A DNA stretch of 64,000 nucleotides from Marinicella marina (GTDB lineage: Bacteria; Pseudomonadota; Gammaproteobacteria; Xanthomonadales; Marinicellaceae), in NCBI RefSeq assembly GCF_030065545.1, contig NZ_JASJNC010000001.1, positions 520,248 to 584,247 of the forward strand, written 5' to 3'. Each line of letters starts with the position of its first letter. The first letter of the stretch is position 1. Below the pieces are notes generated by a model that was not told the origin of the DNA, did not search any database, and saw only the letters and a list, made by a program, of their open reading frames with translations. A program made the position numbers and the translations under genes. Shown in pieces: positions 1-9,068 of the stretch.

Positions 1-2
1 TC

Positions 3-308
3 AAAGCAACTAAACCTTCAGGCGATGTGGTTGAGGTGTTTTTGGATGAAGAATACAAAATCGAAGTCATGACCCGATCAAAAATGAAAATGATGGGGCA
101 GGAAGTTGAAGCAGAAACATATTTCAGTGATTACAAAGAAGTTGGTGAGGCCAGTGTGCCCGTGGCTCATTCGATGCTGGTAAAAATGAATGGTGTTGAA
201 GCTCAAAATTTAAGCTTAGAACAAGTCGAAATCAACCTTGAAGTTGACGATTCACTATTTGAGATGCCGGTGGTTGCTGTCAAAGAGCCCGCTGAAAAAA
301 CTGAATAA
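3..308 (+). CDS. C-terminal part of an outer-membrane lipoprotein-sorting-like protein (5' truncated by window)
   Basis: The reading frame is open from base 3, so the gene starts before the window; only about 101 codons are visible. The text (LDEEYKIEVMTRSK, then YFSDYKEVGEASVPVAHSM, then LEQVEINLEVDDSLFEMP) has the pattern of the C-terminal half of LolA-superfamily 'outer membrane lipoprotein-sorting' proteins, where a short beta-rich repeat ends with a D-D-S-x-F-x-M-P signature. It ends 14 bases before the Asp-box gene and probably shares its transcript. The function is inferred from this weak pattern alone, and without the N-terminus no signal peptide can be checked. Confidence 0.6.
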   Translation, partial: KATKPSGDVVEVFLDEEYKIEVMTRSKMKMMGQEVEAETYFSDYKEVGEASVPVAHSMLVKMNGVEAQNLSLEQVEINLEVDDSLFEMPVVAVKEPAEKTE

Positions 309-322
309 GCGGAGTTGACCAG

Positions 323-3300
323 ATGAAAATATCAACATTATGCTGGCTGGCGGGTTCCCTGCTGCCAGCTTCCTTTGTGGCGCAGTCTGCCAAAGTGGAT
401 TCATACACTTTTGGCGGACTACAAGCCAGGGCCATTGGGCCTGCTGTCATGAGTGGTCGCATCGCGGCACTGGATGCAACCAACAGTGATACCCCCGTGA
501 TTTATGTCGGCACGGCCAGTGGCGGGGTGTGGAAATCGAAAGATGGTGGCATTGGGTTTGAACCGATATTCGATGACTACAACCAATCAATCGGCGCCAT
601 AAAAGTCGACCCCAATAATGAGTCTAATGTTTGGGTGGGGACTGGTGAATCTTGGGTAAGAAATACGGTTTCAGTCGGTGATGGTGTCTATCTCTCGAAC
701 GATGGAGGCAATAAATGGCAGCATTTGGGTTTAGAAAAAACCGAACGCATTGCAGCCATTGAAGTCAGCAACCAATCATCCGACACGGTGTTTGTTTGTG
801 CCACAGGTGCTTTGTGGAATGACGCCAAAGAACGTGGTGTATACAAAACATCTGATGCTGGAAAAACATGGCAACAAGTGCTTTATATCAATCAAAGCAC
901 CGGTTGTTCAGATTTGGTGATTGATCCCAATAACCCCAACATCATTTATGCGGGCATGTGGCAATTTCGTCGCTACCCTGACTATTTCACTTCAGGCGGT
1001 GAGGGCAGTGGTTTATACCGTTCTATCGACGGCGGTGATACATGGCAGGAAATGATCAACGGCCTACCGGCTGATGACAAAGGTCGAATTGCTTTGGCCA
1101 TTGCGCACTCACAAAGTACGACGGTGTATGCCACGGTAGAGGCTGAGGAGACTGCCTTATATCGCAGTGATGACATGGGCCGATCATGGCAGCGCAAATC
1201 CGATGCGGGTATGGTGCAAATGCGGCCTTTTTACTTTGGTGAATTAAAAGTCGATCCCACTGACCCTGAGCGGGTCTACAAGCCCAGTTTCATCACGGTA
1301 ACCAGTACCGATGGTGGCGAGACTTTCACTTCCATGTTTGGTGGTGGGTTCAATATCCCCATCCATCCAGATCACCATGCTTTGTGGATCAATGAGAACA
1401 ACCCCAACCAACTGGTACTTGGAACCGATGGTGGCGTTTACATCAGCTACAACAAAGGTGGTAACTGGCGCATGGTGGGTACCTTGCCGGTCAGTCAGTT
1501 TTATCATGTTTCACACGATGATCAATGGCCGTACCATGTTTATGGTGGGTTACAAGACAACGGTTCTTGGGAAGGCCCGTCGCGCGCGGCTGGTGGTATC
1601 AAGCCTGGTGATTGGAATTCGATTGGTATGGGTGATGGCTTTTGGGCCTTTGTTGATAAACAAGATCACAACACCATTTACTCAGAATACCAAGGCGGCA
1701 AGCTGTTGCGTTTGAACCGAGAAGTGGGAGAGTTGAAGAACATTCCACCGGTGGCCGGTGACGGTGAAGAGGCTTTGCGTTTTAACTGGAACACGCCATT
1801 GTTGGTCAGTGAGGCCAATATAGGCACCATTTATTACGGCTCACAGTACCTGCATAAATCCACTGATCGTGGTGAGTCATGGCAAACCATTTCACCTGAC
1901 TTAACCACCGATGACCCCAAGCGCCAGCGCCAAGCAAGTACCGGTGGCCTGACCATTGATAATTCAACCGCCGAGAACAACGCCACCATTTATACCATCG
2001 CAGAATCGATGCTTGATAAAAAATTGTTGTGGGTCGGTTCGGATGATGGTTTGATTCACGTTTCTAAAGATGCCGGTGACAGCTGGCAAAACGTCGGTAA
2101 AAACATCAAAGGCGTACCCAAAGGTACTTGGGTATCACGGGTCACAGCCAGTCCACACGAGGTGGGAACGGCTTTTGTTACCTTTGATGGGCATCGCACC
2201 GGTGACATGAAAACTTATACTTACCGCACCGATGATTTTGGTAAAAGCTGGCAAAAACTGGCGGCTGATGATTTGGGCTATGCTTGGGTGATAAAACAGG
2301 ACCGAGTCAACCCAGACTTGTTGTTTTTGGGCACGGAATTTGGTCTGTATATCAGTTTAGATGCCGGTGCCAATTGGTCTCGTTTCAAAGAAAACCTACC
2401 TAAAGTCGCCATCCATGATTTGGTGATTCACCCCACTGAACATGATGTGATTTTAGCCACCCATGGTCGGGGTGTTTACATCATTGATGACATCTCACCA
2501 TTGCGCGCATTGACCCAAGAAAACCTCACCGAGAACGTGGTGATGTTACCTTCACGTCCGGCTGTCATGGTTGAAGGTGGGGCGCTACAAAGCTTTGCTG
2601 GTGGCGATGATTTCATCGGCGCCAACCCTTCAGAGGTGGCAGTGATTACCTATTATTTGAAGAAGCGTCACATGTTTGGTGACATGAAAATCAACATCTT
2701 AGATGAAGATGATCAAGTCATCACTTCATTGGTGGCAGGCAAGCGCCGTGGGATCAATCGAGTGGAGTGGCCAATGCGGCTGAAGGCGCCTAAGTTTCCG
2801 CCTTCAACCTCGCTGGTGCCGGGTTTTGTCGGACCCAGGGTGGCAGAAGGCACTTACAAAGTCGAGTTGATAAAAGGCAAGAAGAAGTATTATTCAACGG
2901 TTGAATTGGTACCAGACCCAAGGTCTCAGCACACCCGCGAGGACCGCCAGGCACAACAACAGTTGTCGATGCAACTGTATGATGCCATCAACGATTTGAC
3001 TTTCAGCTTAAGCCAACTCAAAGATGTGGTCAGCCAGTTAGAGTCACAGGCGGATCTTTCGGCTTCAGCACAGAAGAAAGTTGAGCGATTCAAGTTGTCC
3101 TATCAGGATTTGAATGCCCAGTTCACTGCCACCAAAAAAGGCATGATTACCGGCGAATCTAAGCTGCGCGAACAGTTGGGTACTTTGTTTGGTAACGTGG
3201 TGGGCTACAGCGGCCAACCGAGTCAGACGCAATACCAAACGGCAGCGCGTCTGATTGCTGAGGTTGCAACCGCACTTGATGCCGGACAAAACCTGTTAGA

Positions 3301-3454
3301 TAAACAACTGCCAGGTTTGAATAAGTTGATGGATAAAGCATCACCTATTGAGTTGCTTGATCGAGCCACTTGGGATGAGAAAAATGGCATGGGATTGGCC
3401 ACGCCACCAGTGAACAAAGCGTGGTTGGTCAATGGGGCTCATGTGCATCATTGA
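323..3454 (+). CDS. Exported Asp-box (BNR/VPS10-like) beta-propeller protein
   Basis: This 1043-residue protein begins with a signal peptide (MKIST, a hydrophobic stretch, then FVAQSA around residue 23). At least eleven Asp-box motifs (S/T-x-D-x-G-x-x-W/F) are visible near residues 73, 126, 177, 235, 282, 329, 376, 514, 582, 637 and 680, the repeat typical of sialidase, sortilin and VPS10-type propellers. Residues after about 790 form a non-propeller C-terminal region rich in helices. Similar proteins of about 1000 residues are common in Gammaproteobacteria and Bacteroidetes, usually annotated as VPS10 domain or glycosyl-hydrolase BNR repeat proteins. No catalytic glycosidase residues could be recognised, so a binding or scaffold role is as likely as an enzyme. 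An intrinsic terminator follows directly. Confidence 0.85.
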   Translation: MKISTLCWLAGSLLPASFVAQSAKVDSYTFGGLQARAIGPAVMSGRIAALDATNSDTPVIYVGTASGGVWKSKDGGIGFEPIFDDYNQSIGAIKVDPNNESNVWVGTGESWVRNTVSVGDGVYLSNDGGNKWQHLGLEKTERIAAIEVSNQSSDTVFVCATGALWNDAKERGVYKTSDAGKTWQQVLYINQSTGCSDLVIDPNNPNIIYAGMWQFRRYPDYFTSGGEGSGLYRSIDGGDTWQEMINGLPADDKGRIALAIAHSQSTTVYATVEAEETALYRSDDMGRSWQRKSDAGMVQMRPFYFGELKVDPTDPERVYKPSFITVTSTDGGETFTSMFGGGFNIPIHPDHHALWINENNPNQLVLGTDGGVYISYNKGGNWRMVGTLPVSQFYHVSHDDQWPYHVYGGLQDNGSWEGPSRAAGGIKPGDWNSIGMGDGFWAFVDKQDHNTIYSEYQGGKLLRLNREVGELKNIPPVAGDGEEALRFNWNTPLLVSEANIGTIYYGSQYLHKSTDRGESWQTISPDLTTDDPKRQRQASTGGLTIDNSTAENNATIYTIAESMLDKKLLWVGSDDGLIHVSKDAGDSWQNVGKNIKGVPKGTWVSRVTASPHEVGTAFVTFDGHRTGDMKTYTYRTDDFGKSWQKLAADDLGYAWVIKQDRVNPDLLFLGTEFGLYISLDAGANWSRFKENLPKVAIHDLVIHPTEHDVILATHGRGVYIIDDISPLRALTQENLTENVVMLPSRPAVMVEGGALQSFAGGDDFIGANPSEVAVITYYLKKRHMFGDMKINILDEDDQVITSLVAGKRRGINRVEWPMRLKAPKFPPSTSLVPGFVGPRVAEGTYKVELIKGKKKYYSTVELVPDPRSQHTREDRQAQQQLSMQLYDAINDLTFSLSQLKDVVSQLESQADLSASAQKKVERFKLSYQDLNAQFTATKKGMITGESKLREQLGTLFGNVVGYSGQPSQTQYQTAARLIAEVATALDAGQNLLDKQLPGLNKLMDKASPIELLDRATWDEKNGMGLATPPVNKAWLVNGAHVHH

Positions 3455-3470
3455 TGATTGTTTGCACTTA

Positions 3471-3496
3471 AAAGGGGCCGATGGGTCCCTTTTTTT
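3471..3496 (+). terminator. Intrinsic terminator after the Asp-box gene
   Basis: A 9-bp stem AAAGGGGCC / GGTCCCTTT (one G-U pair), loop GATG, followed by a run of seven T. It begins 16 bases after the stop codon of the Asp-box gene. The T run abuts the likely ATG of the next gene. Confidence 0.8.
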
Positions 3497-3955
3497 ATGT
3501 CCTTAGTCATCCAGTCTGCCGACCCCAGCCAAAGCCGCTTGCTGAGTCGACTGGCACAGCGTTCTAAGGCTCACTGGGGTTATTCAGCCGAGTTCATTCA
3601 AGCCTGCAAGCATGAGTTAACTTACACCGCACAGTCCATCAACAAGGAAATAACTTTTGTGGCTTGGTGCGATGGGGAGATACTGGGCTTCTATCAGTTG
3701 GTGGGCATGAATCCATTAAAGGGCGAGCTGGAAGCTTTGTTTATTGAGCCCCAACAGATTGGTTCAGGTGTGGGGAAAAGGTTGTTTACGCATGCCATGA
3801 ATCAAGCTGGACAAGCCGGTTTTAAACAGGTACTGATTCAGTCGGATCCTTATGCGGAAATGTTTTATCTCAAAATGGGTTGCGTCAAAGTCGGTGAAAA
3901 ACCCTCTTTGAGTATCCCGGGGCGGGTTTTACCACTACTGATTTTTACTGTTTAA
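3497..3955 (+). CDS. GNAT family N-acetyltransferase
   Basis: About 152 residues if the ATG at 3497 is used. The segment ELEALFIEPQQIGSGVGKRLFTHAM (residues about 76-100) contains the V/I-x-P...Q-x-x-G-x-G acetyl-CoA pyrophosphate loop of the GNAT fold, and AEMFYLKMGCVKVGEKPS is the usual C-terminal Y-x-K-x-G-F/C motif. The substrate is unknown. The open frame extends upstream to a TTG at 3458, but that would put the terminator hairpin inside the coding sequence. Neither start has a clear Shine-Dalgarno sequence, so the start is uncertain. The 3' end overlaps the convergent S41 peptidase gene by 21 bases. Confidence 0.8.
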   Translation: MSLVIQSADPSQSRLLSRLAQRSKAHWGYSAEFIQACKHELTYTAQSINKEITFVAWCDGEILGFYQLVGMNPLKGELEALFIEPQQIGSGVGKRLFTHAMNQAGQAGFKQVLIQSDPYAEMFYLKMGCVKVGEKPSLSIPGRVLPLLIFTV

Positions 3956-5155
3956 GTATGTGATGGCGGCAAGCAAAAGGTCATCGAATTCTTTCCCTTC
4001 GGCTGCTTGTAATATGTCTGGCTTGGCGGCCTCTCTTGGGGCGCCATCCACTTGGAATAATTGTTCTGTGGGCATTTGCATACTGAACCACACGCCGTGT
4101 AATTGGAATTGGTCAACTGCGCCTAGAAGGCCGGCCATCTCTGTGCCTATCCAAGTGGCCCTGCCCATGCCTTGTAGTCCAATGGTGATGCCTTCAGCCA
4201 TGCTGCCGGTCCATGGGTTGGCTAATACCACCACGGGTTGGTTGTAATGGGGGGCTCTCGGTGAAACGTATTCAACCCAAGATCGGGTGACGCCCTCAGC
4301 ATCGCCACGTTGTTCTATAAATTGGTGTTTCTGATAGGCTCTGGGCTGGTCTATCAAACGACCCATAATCGCTCTGGCCATGTAGGAATCGCCACCACTG
4401 ATGGTGTTGCGCAAGTCCAGAATCAAACCGTTGGTATCCTGCATTTCATTGAGCGCTTGATCAAAGGCTTCAATCAAGTCTGTGTTGCCCAGAGCATCAT
4501 TGATGCGGATGACACCGATGTGTTCTCTTATTTCATGATCCAATAAAGACTGGTTGGTCTTTGCTGTCAGTTTATCCAGGTCTACTGTGTAATAGTTGTT
4601 GTCTAGAAGGGTCAGCTTTCGCGTCTCAGCGTATACACCTGCCAGCGCTTTGTTGATAATCCATGTTTGATTTTTACGATTGCTTTTATCCAGGCAATTG
4701 GTCGGAAATTCAGTGATGATTTGTTGTGGTATTTTCTGGTTCAGCGCCACAAATTGAGCGCCCACTTTGATGGTCTTGGCCTTGTCTATTTGACTTTTCC
4801 TGACATCATACACCACATAATCATCGCCGTCAGCTCTCACCACAACAGGTGCGTCCAGCCGATAAGAATGGTTGTTATTGGTGTTTAATATCATGTGATT
4901 ATCAGCAAACTCCAACATCAAATGTTCAAACGCCAGTAAGATGCTTTTGGCATCATTTGCTTGTGAAGCGCGCTCAAGATAAGTCTGTTCCAGACATGTC
5001 CATTCTAGTTTGCTTTCTTTCAGGTAGGCATGGTTTTGCTTAATCAAAGCCAAAGCCTGATGCATGGCTGCTTGGTAGTGATGGTTGTTGCTGGCTGTCA
5101 CATGATTCCAATTGAGCAGTGCAAGTACAAGCCAGAAAAGAAATCTATTCACCAT
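3935..5155 (-). CDS. Exported S41 family (C-terminal-processing-like) serine peptidase
   Basis: About 406 residues with an N-terminal signal peptide or anchor (FLFWLVLALLNWNHVTAS). The C-terminal half carries the S41 core: GLILDLRNTISGGDSYMARAIMGR, then VVVLANPWTGSMAEGITIGLQ near residue 320, where Ser in G-S-M-A-E-G is the expected nucleophile. No PDZ domain is evident, which is usual for the smaller tail-specific or tricorn-like S41 proteins. The ATG at 5155 is preferred over a TTG one codon upstream because a GGAG lies 5 bases before it and its A overlaps the TGA of the preceding gene. Third gene of a minus-strand trio; substrate unknown. Confidence 0.85.
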   Translation of the reverse strand: MVNRFLFWLVLALLNWNHVTASNNHHYQAAMHQALALIKQNHAYLKESKLEWTCLEQTYLERASQANDAKSILLAFEHLMLEFADNHMILNTNNNHSYRLDAPVVVRADGDDYVVYDVRKSQIDKAKTIKVGAQFVALNQKIPQQIITEFPTNCLDKSNRKNQTWIINKALAGVYAETRKLTLLDNNYYTVDLDKLTAKTNQSLLDHEIREHIGVIRINDALGNTDLIEAFDQALNEMQDTNGLILDLRNTISGGDSYMARAIMGRLIDQPRAYQKHQFIEQRGDAEGVTRSWVEYVSPRAPHYNQPVVVLANPWTGSMAEGITIGLQGMGRATWIGTEMAGLLGAVDQFQLHGVWFSMQMPTEQLFQVDGAPREAAKPDILQAAEGKEFDDLLLAAITYLNSKNQ

Positions 5156-5745
5156 CAATACTCCAGCGCATCAAATTCTTGAATATTTTTCAGCAGAATC
5201 AACGTGTTCTTTTCTAATTTTTGGCGATCATTAGAGTCGGCCAAGTGGCGCATAGAATCCGTGATGGCAATCCACCAACGCATGTGGTTGGCACTGAGTT
5301 GAGCTGCCACCGGCACCAAATCTCTTACCAAGCCAAGAGAATGGATACAGGTTTTTTTCAAGTAAACCATACTCTCTAAATCCAACTCTTGGCTTTCTAT
5401 TTGATTGATGAATCTTTGAATGATCTTGGGGTCTTTTTCCAGAACCACTGAAGGCATGGGCTCGGCATGTTGATCGAGAAAGCCAATGTCTAAATAAGAC
5501 AGGAAGCTGCGCAATGATCCGCGCAAAGACAACCAAAGCTCATTTTTGCGTTGCATTTCTCGGGATTTTTGAAAGTAGGACAGCAGGCCAATCCAAAAAA
5601 AACCTTCTAAACAAAAACCAATCAGTTCTGGCACCAAGTTATCGCGAAAAGCAAACGGTTCATTTTGATGCATGAAGTATTGAAACAGGAAAAATGCGGT
5701 CAGGCCAAATACTGCCATTGGCGCATACATCAAGTATTTATTCAT
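5155..5745 (-). CDS. Two-transmembrane-segment protein of unknown function
   Basis: About 196 residues. Hydrophobic segments at roughly residues 5-24 and 38-57 (IGFCLEGFFWIGLLSYF) are followed by a soluble helical region of about 135 residues rich in Leu, Arg and Glu. I do not recognise a family. The ATG at 5745 is chosen because GGAG lies 6 bases upstream; a longer form starting at 5760 is possible. It overlaps the gene before it by 8 bases and touches the S41 peptidase after it (TGATG), so the three are almost certainly one operon, and it may anchor or regulate the peptidase. That role is inference. Confidence 0.75.
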   Translation of the reverse strand: MNKYLMYAPMAVFGLTAFFLFQYFMHQNEPFAFRDNLVPELIGFCLEGFFWIGLLSYFQKSREMQRKNELWLSLRGSLRSFLSYLDIGFLDQHAEPMPSVVLEKDPKIIQRFINQIESQELDLESMVYLKKTCIHSLGLVRDLVPVAAQLSANHMRWWIAITDSMRHLADSNDRQKLEKNTLILLKNIQEFDALEY

Positions 5746-6289
5746 CGGCCGCTCCATCATCGCTTTGCACGTAGGCTTTGACCACGTTGACGATTTTATT
5801 GGCCTCGGTCTGGGTTAGGTTCAATGGCAGGCCTTGTAAATAAACAATCAACCCTTCACGCAGTGGTATTGGGATGATGTCATCTTGGGTGCCGGCATGG
5901 TGTAAGGCAATGGACTCAAGGGCTTTTTGTTCCTCGCTGTCGCGCTTTTGCACCTGCTTGACCGGTGCTAGATTACTGCCAGTAGAGGTGAATGATTCAG
6001 GACATTGGAGGTAATTAAAATAATCATCAAGGGCTGATTTTAAGCGGGCATTGTAGAGGTTCATGGCTTCTTCACGTATCGATGAGTCTTCGATTTTATG
6101 AATCCGTGAACACAACTCATCCACATCCAAGACCCTCAAGTTGATGCGCTCTTCTGCTGTGACATGATCCAACAGTTTTTCAGCGGCTGTTTTGCGGCTT
6201 CTGGCAACACCAGGATTCATGATGCCTGATACTGCTGATTCCTTAAGAAAATTCAATAGACCGTCTTTGCTGTAATTTTGCTGGGTCAT
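5738..6289 (-). CDS. Soluble helical protein of unknown function with integrase-like N-terminus
   Basis: About 183 residues. The N-terminal part (residues about 5-95, SKDGLLNFLKESAVSG...ARSRKTAAEKLLDHV) looks like the SAM-like core-binding helical bundle of tyrosine recombinases, but no recombinase catalytic domain follows. The C-terminus contains PIPLREGLIVYLQGLPLNLTQTEANKI, a short 'IPLR...LP.xLT..EA.KI' motif of the kind seen at the ends of many hypothetical proteins. ATG 6289 is preferred over the GTG at 6295. First gene of the trio leading to the S41 peptidase; transcription probably starts at the palindromic -10 region at 6313-6324. Confidence 0.7.
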   Translation of the reverse strand: MTQQNYSKDGLLNFLKESAVSGIMNPGVARSRKTAAEKLLDHVTAEERINLRVLDVDELCSRIHKIEDSSIREEAMNLYNARLKSALDDYFNYLQCPESFTSTGSNLAPVKQVQKRDSEEQKALESIALHHAGTQDDIIPIPLREGLIVYLQGLPLNLTQTEANKIVNVVKAYVQSDDGAADE

Positions 6290-6312
6290 CTTCACACTGC
6301 CTTTTAAATTCT

Positions 6313-6324
6313 AGATTATAATCT
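6313..6324. promoter_or_regulatory. Palindromic bidirectional -10 region
   Basis: The perfect 12-bp palindrome AGATTATAATCT contains a TATAAT -10 box readable on both strands. It lies between the divergent ggt gene and the minus-strand trio. Candidate -35 elements on both sides are weak, so the promoter call is tentative. Confidence 0.4.
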
Positions 6325-6360
6325 TAACGAATCAGATGAGCAAAAGTAACAGACAACATC

Positions 6361-8064
6361 ATGCACAAACACACACACAAACTATTGATATGCGTAATTT
6401 TTATTCAATTCACGGTAGCAGTCATGGCTGCTGATCGAGTCACTGGCTTTGATTTTGCCACCCGTTCACCCGTTCTGGCCACTGAAGCCATGGCCGCAAC
6501 TTCACAGCCATTGGCGACCCAAGTGGCTTTGGATGTGATGCGAAAAGGCGGCAATGCCATTGATGCAGCGATTGCTGCCAATGCCATGTTGGGTTTGGTG
6601 GAACCGACTGGAAACGGCATCGGTGGTGATATATTTGCCATTGTTTGGGATGCCAAAAGCAAACAGCTTTACGGTTTGAATGGCTCTGGCCGCTCGCCCA
6701 AGTCATTGTCCTTACAATGGTTCAAAGACAATGGCTATGACAAAATCCCATCTCATGGTCCGTTACCAGTCTCCGTACCGGGTACCGTAGACGGCTGGTT
6801 CATGCTCCATGATAAGTTTGGCAAATTGCCAATGAAGGAGGTATTACAGCCGACCATCGATTATGCCAACAAGGGCTTTCCGGTCTCGCAGTTGATTGCC
6901 TATTACTGGAACCGTTCAGTACCTATCTTGAGCAAATGGCCAGGATTCACTGAACAGTTCACCACCGATGGACAAGCGCCTAAAGAAGGTGAAGTTTGGA
7001 AAAATCCACATTTAGCCAAAACCTTAAAAGCCATCGCTGCAGGTGGTCGTGAAGCTTTTTATGAAGGAGAGATGGCACGAACCATTGCTGATTACATGCA
7101 ATCCAACGGTGGTTTTTTAAGTTATGAGGACCTGGCTTCCCACCGTGGTGAATGGATCGACCCAGTGAGCAGTAATTACCGTGGATACGATGTGTGGGAA
7201 TTACCACCCAATGGTCAAGGCATTGCCGCTTTACAAATCTTGAACATCATGGAACAACATGACGTGGCTGCCATGGGCCATGACTCCCCAGAATATGTGC
7301 ACCTGTTCACCGAAGCAAAAAAAGTGGTTTTCGAAGACCGTGCCAAGTACTATGCCGATCCGGCATACAACGAAATTCCAGTACAACAGCTGATCAGCAA
7401 AGACTATGCCAAAAAACGAGCTGCGCTGATTGACCTCAATCGTGCTGGAAGTCATTACCCTGCAGGCAACCCTGCTTTGGACCATGGTGATACCATATAC
7501 CTCACCACAGCGGATAAAGACGGCAACATGGTGTCCTTGATTCAAAGTAATTATCGCGGTATGGGTTCAGGCATGACGCCACCGGGTTTGGGATTTATTT
7601 TGCAGGACCGTGGTGAAATGTTTTCTTTACAAGAAGGTCACTTCAATGTGTTTGAGGGTGGCAAGCGACCTTTCCACACAATCATTCCGGCATTTGTCAC
7701 CAAAAATGAAAAACCATGGATGAGTTTTGGCTTGATGGGCGGTGCCATGCAGCCTCAGGGTCATGCGCAAATCATCATTAACATGATTGATTTTGGAATG
7801 GATGTACAAGCTGCTGGTGATGCCCCAAGAATTCACCACACGGGTTCATCTGAGCCGACGGATGAGGTGATGAATGACGGTGGCATACTGAATTTAGAAA
7901 CCGGTTTTTCCTACAGCACCATCCGCGCATTGATGCGCAAAGGCCATAAGATTCAATTTGCCAACGGGCCTTACGGTGGATATCAAGCCATCATGCGGGC
8001 TGAAAACGGTGTTTACTGGGGCGCCTCTGAATCACGCAAAGACGGCCACGCCGCTGGTTATTGA
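6361..8064 (+). CDS. ggt: Gamma-glutamyltransferase
   Basis: 567 residues with a signal peptide (LLICVIFIQFTVAVMAA). The family hallmarks are all present: GGNAIDAAIAANAMLGLVEP near residue 60, GNGIGGD, PVSVPGTVDGW, and the autoprocessing site H-G-D-Thr378-I-Y-L-T-T-A-D-K-D-G-N, where Thr378 aligns with the catalytic Thr of the small subunit. GLMGGAMQPQGHAQ occurs downstream as expected. The enzyme is periplasmic and transfers or hydrolyses the gamma-glutamyl group of glutathione and related peptides. Self-cleavage would give a large N-terminal and a small C-terminal chain of about 190 residues. No convincing terminator follows closely. Confidence 0.95.
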   Translation: MHKHTHKLLICVIFIQFTVAVMAADRVTGFDFATRSPVLATEAMAATSQPLATQVALDVMRKGGNAIDAAIAANAMLGLVEPTGNGIGGDIFAIVWDAKSKQLYGLNGSGRSPKSLSLQWFKDNGYDKIPSHGPLPVSVPGTVDGWFMLHDKFGKLPMKEVLQPTIDYANKGFPVSQLIAYYWNRSVPILSKWPGFTEQFTTDGQAPKEGEVWKNPHLAKTLKAIAAGGREAFYEGEMARTIADYMQSNGGFLSYEDLASHRGEWIDPVSSNYRGYDVWELPPNGQGIAALQILNIMEQHDVAAMGHDSPEYVHLFTEAKKVVFEDRAKYYADPAYNEIPVQQLISKDYAKKRAALIDLNRAGSHYPAGNPALDHGDTIYLTTADKDGNMVSLIQSNYRGMGSGMTPPGLGFILQDRGEMFSLQEGHFNVFEGGKRPFHTIIPAFVTKNEKPWMSFGLMGGAMQPQGHAQIIINMIDFGMDVQAAGDAPRIHHTGSSEPTDEVMNDGGILNLETGFSYSTIRALMRKGHKIQFANGPYGGYQAIMRAENGVYWGASESRKDGHAAGY

Positions 8065-8344
8065 TTGGTACGTAAGCTGATAAATGCGAATGGCACATGT
8101 GTTAAATCATTCGACTTGTCTTTAATGGTGTGACCAAAAATACCGTAAAACAGCCGTTTTGGTTGGGTTGAAGCCAAACCAATCCGACAAAGTTAATGGT
8201 TAGTTGGGTGATAAAGGATTTTGATTAAGATGCTGAATATTAAAAATAACTATATATATCAGTTATATAGGGCGTTTATCTAAAATATTTATTAAAATAT
8301 TTGATTTAAAACTTGCATTAAGAATATTCTGTATGTTATTGTTT
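8065..8344. other. AT-rich intergenic stretch after ggt
   Basis: No coding frame is supported. The first 120 bases contain two short imperfect hairpins (AAAAC...GTTTT near 8150, TTGGTT...AACCAA near 8160-8183). Bases 8220-8345 are very AT-rich and carry a TTGCAT / TATTGT pair that could be a promoter for the candidate RNA that follows. Confidence 0.5.
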
Positions 8345-8431
8345 TACTTATCAAATGTGCCCTATAACCGATTTCTCAAACATTCGGTTTATACCTCTTA
8401 ATCCCAAGTCTTCTGATTTGGGATTTTTTTT
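8345..8431 (+). ncRNA. Candidate small RNA ending in an intrinsic terminator
   Basis: A short segment with two hairpins and no reading frame. The first is AACCGA (8366-8371) pairing with TCGGTT (8384-8389). The second is an intrinsic terminator, AATCCCAA (8400-8407) pairing with TTGGGATT (8418-8425) followed by T to 8431. The terminator is 335 bases beyond the ggt stop, far for ordinary 3' termination, and an AT-rich promoter-like region precedes it. It may instead end a long ggt 3' UTR. Confidence 0.4.
8400..8431 (+). terminator. Intrinsic terminator
   Basis: Eight-base-pair stem AATCCCAA / TTGGGATT followed by continuous T. It overlaps the stop codon of the convergent sulfotransferase gene. 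Confidence 0.75.
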
Positions 8432-9068
8432 AGAACTCATAACCAAAAGCATCCAAGTCAGCGGCAAAGTGTTGTTCGATGATTTGTTTGGCACGGTTAT
8501 CATAAAATGTTTGATAGGACACCGGTTTAGTAGGTTTTAAATGCGGCAAATCAGCGCTCAGGCCAAATTTCTTTTTGATGGTTTGGAAGTCTTCTTGCAA
8601 TGACTCAAAGTGGTAAACCGCATCAACCATAATTTGTCCTTGTTCATCGCACAACCAATCAGTTTGTGGCATGAACATGCGTGGCTGATCATAATAAAAA
8701 GGTTTTTTTTCACCATAGCTCAAGGCGACCCAGTCACTGAAGGACAGTGGTTTGTCTTTCAGCTGAGTTTGGTTGGTCTTGACGCGGTAACGGTAGTGTG
8801 AACACACTTTATCAAAGGGGTTGCGCACGAATGAGAAAGTAAACTTATCTTGCCATTTTTGCATACCCACCTCAGCTTGCTTTTCCTGTGCGGTGAGGTG
8901 TTCAAATGGTAAATTAAGGGCTTTTTCAACACTGCTGCCGGCGGTTTTATTGATGTGGATAAAAATAAAGTCCGGCTCGTCATACCACAGCGGTAATGTA
9001 TGTGACTTGCGTTTCAGTTTCCGTCGGCCCTGTTTGAGCGTCCTGAGAGCACGTTTGGCCCAATTCAT
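8430..9068 (-). CDS. Sulfotransferase family 2-like protein
   Basis: About 212 residues. FIFIHINKTAGSSVEKAL (residues about 34-51) is the 5'-phosphosulfate-binding loop of PAPS-dependent carbohydrate sulfotransferases, and FSFVRNPFDKVCSHYRYR (about 78-95) is the 3'-phosphate-binding motif R-N-P-x-x-R/K with Ser. It should transfer sulfate from PAPS to a glycan or other acceptor, unknown here. ATG 9068 is chosen because it forms an ATGA overlap with the M14 gene; the open frame extends to 9137 but only inside that gene. No transmembrane segment is obvious, so it is probably cytoplasmic. Last gene of the rdgC-slt-cca operon. Confidence 0.85.
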   Translation of the reverse strand: MNWAKRALRTLKQGRRKLKRKSHTLPLWYDEPDFIFIHINKTAGSSVEKALNLPFEHLTAQEKQAEVGMQKWQDKFTFSFVRNPFDKVCSHYRYRVKTNQTQLKDKPLSFSDWVALSYGEKKPFYYDQPRMFMPQTDWLCDEQGQIMVDAVYHFESLQEDFQTIKKKFGLSADLPHLKPTKPVSYQTFYDNRAKQIIEQHFAADLDAFGYEF

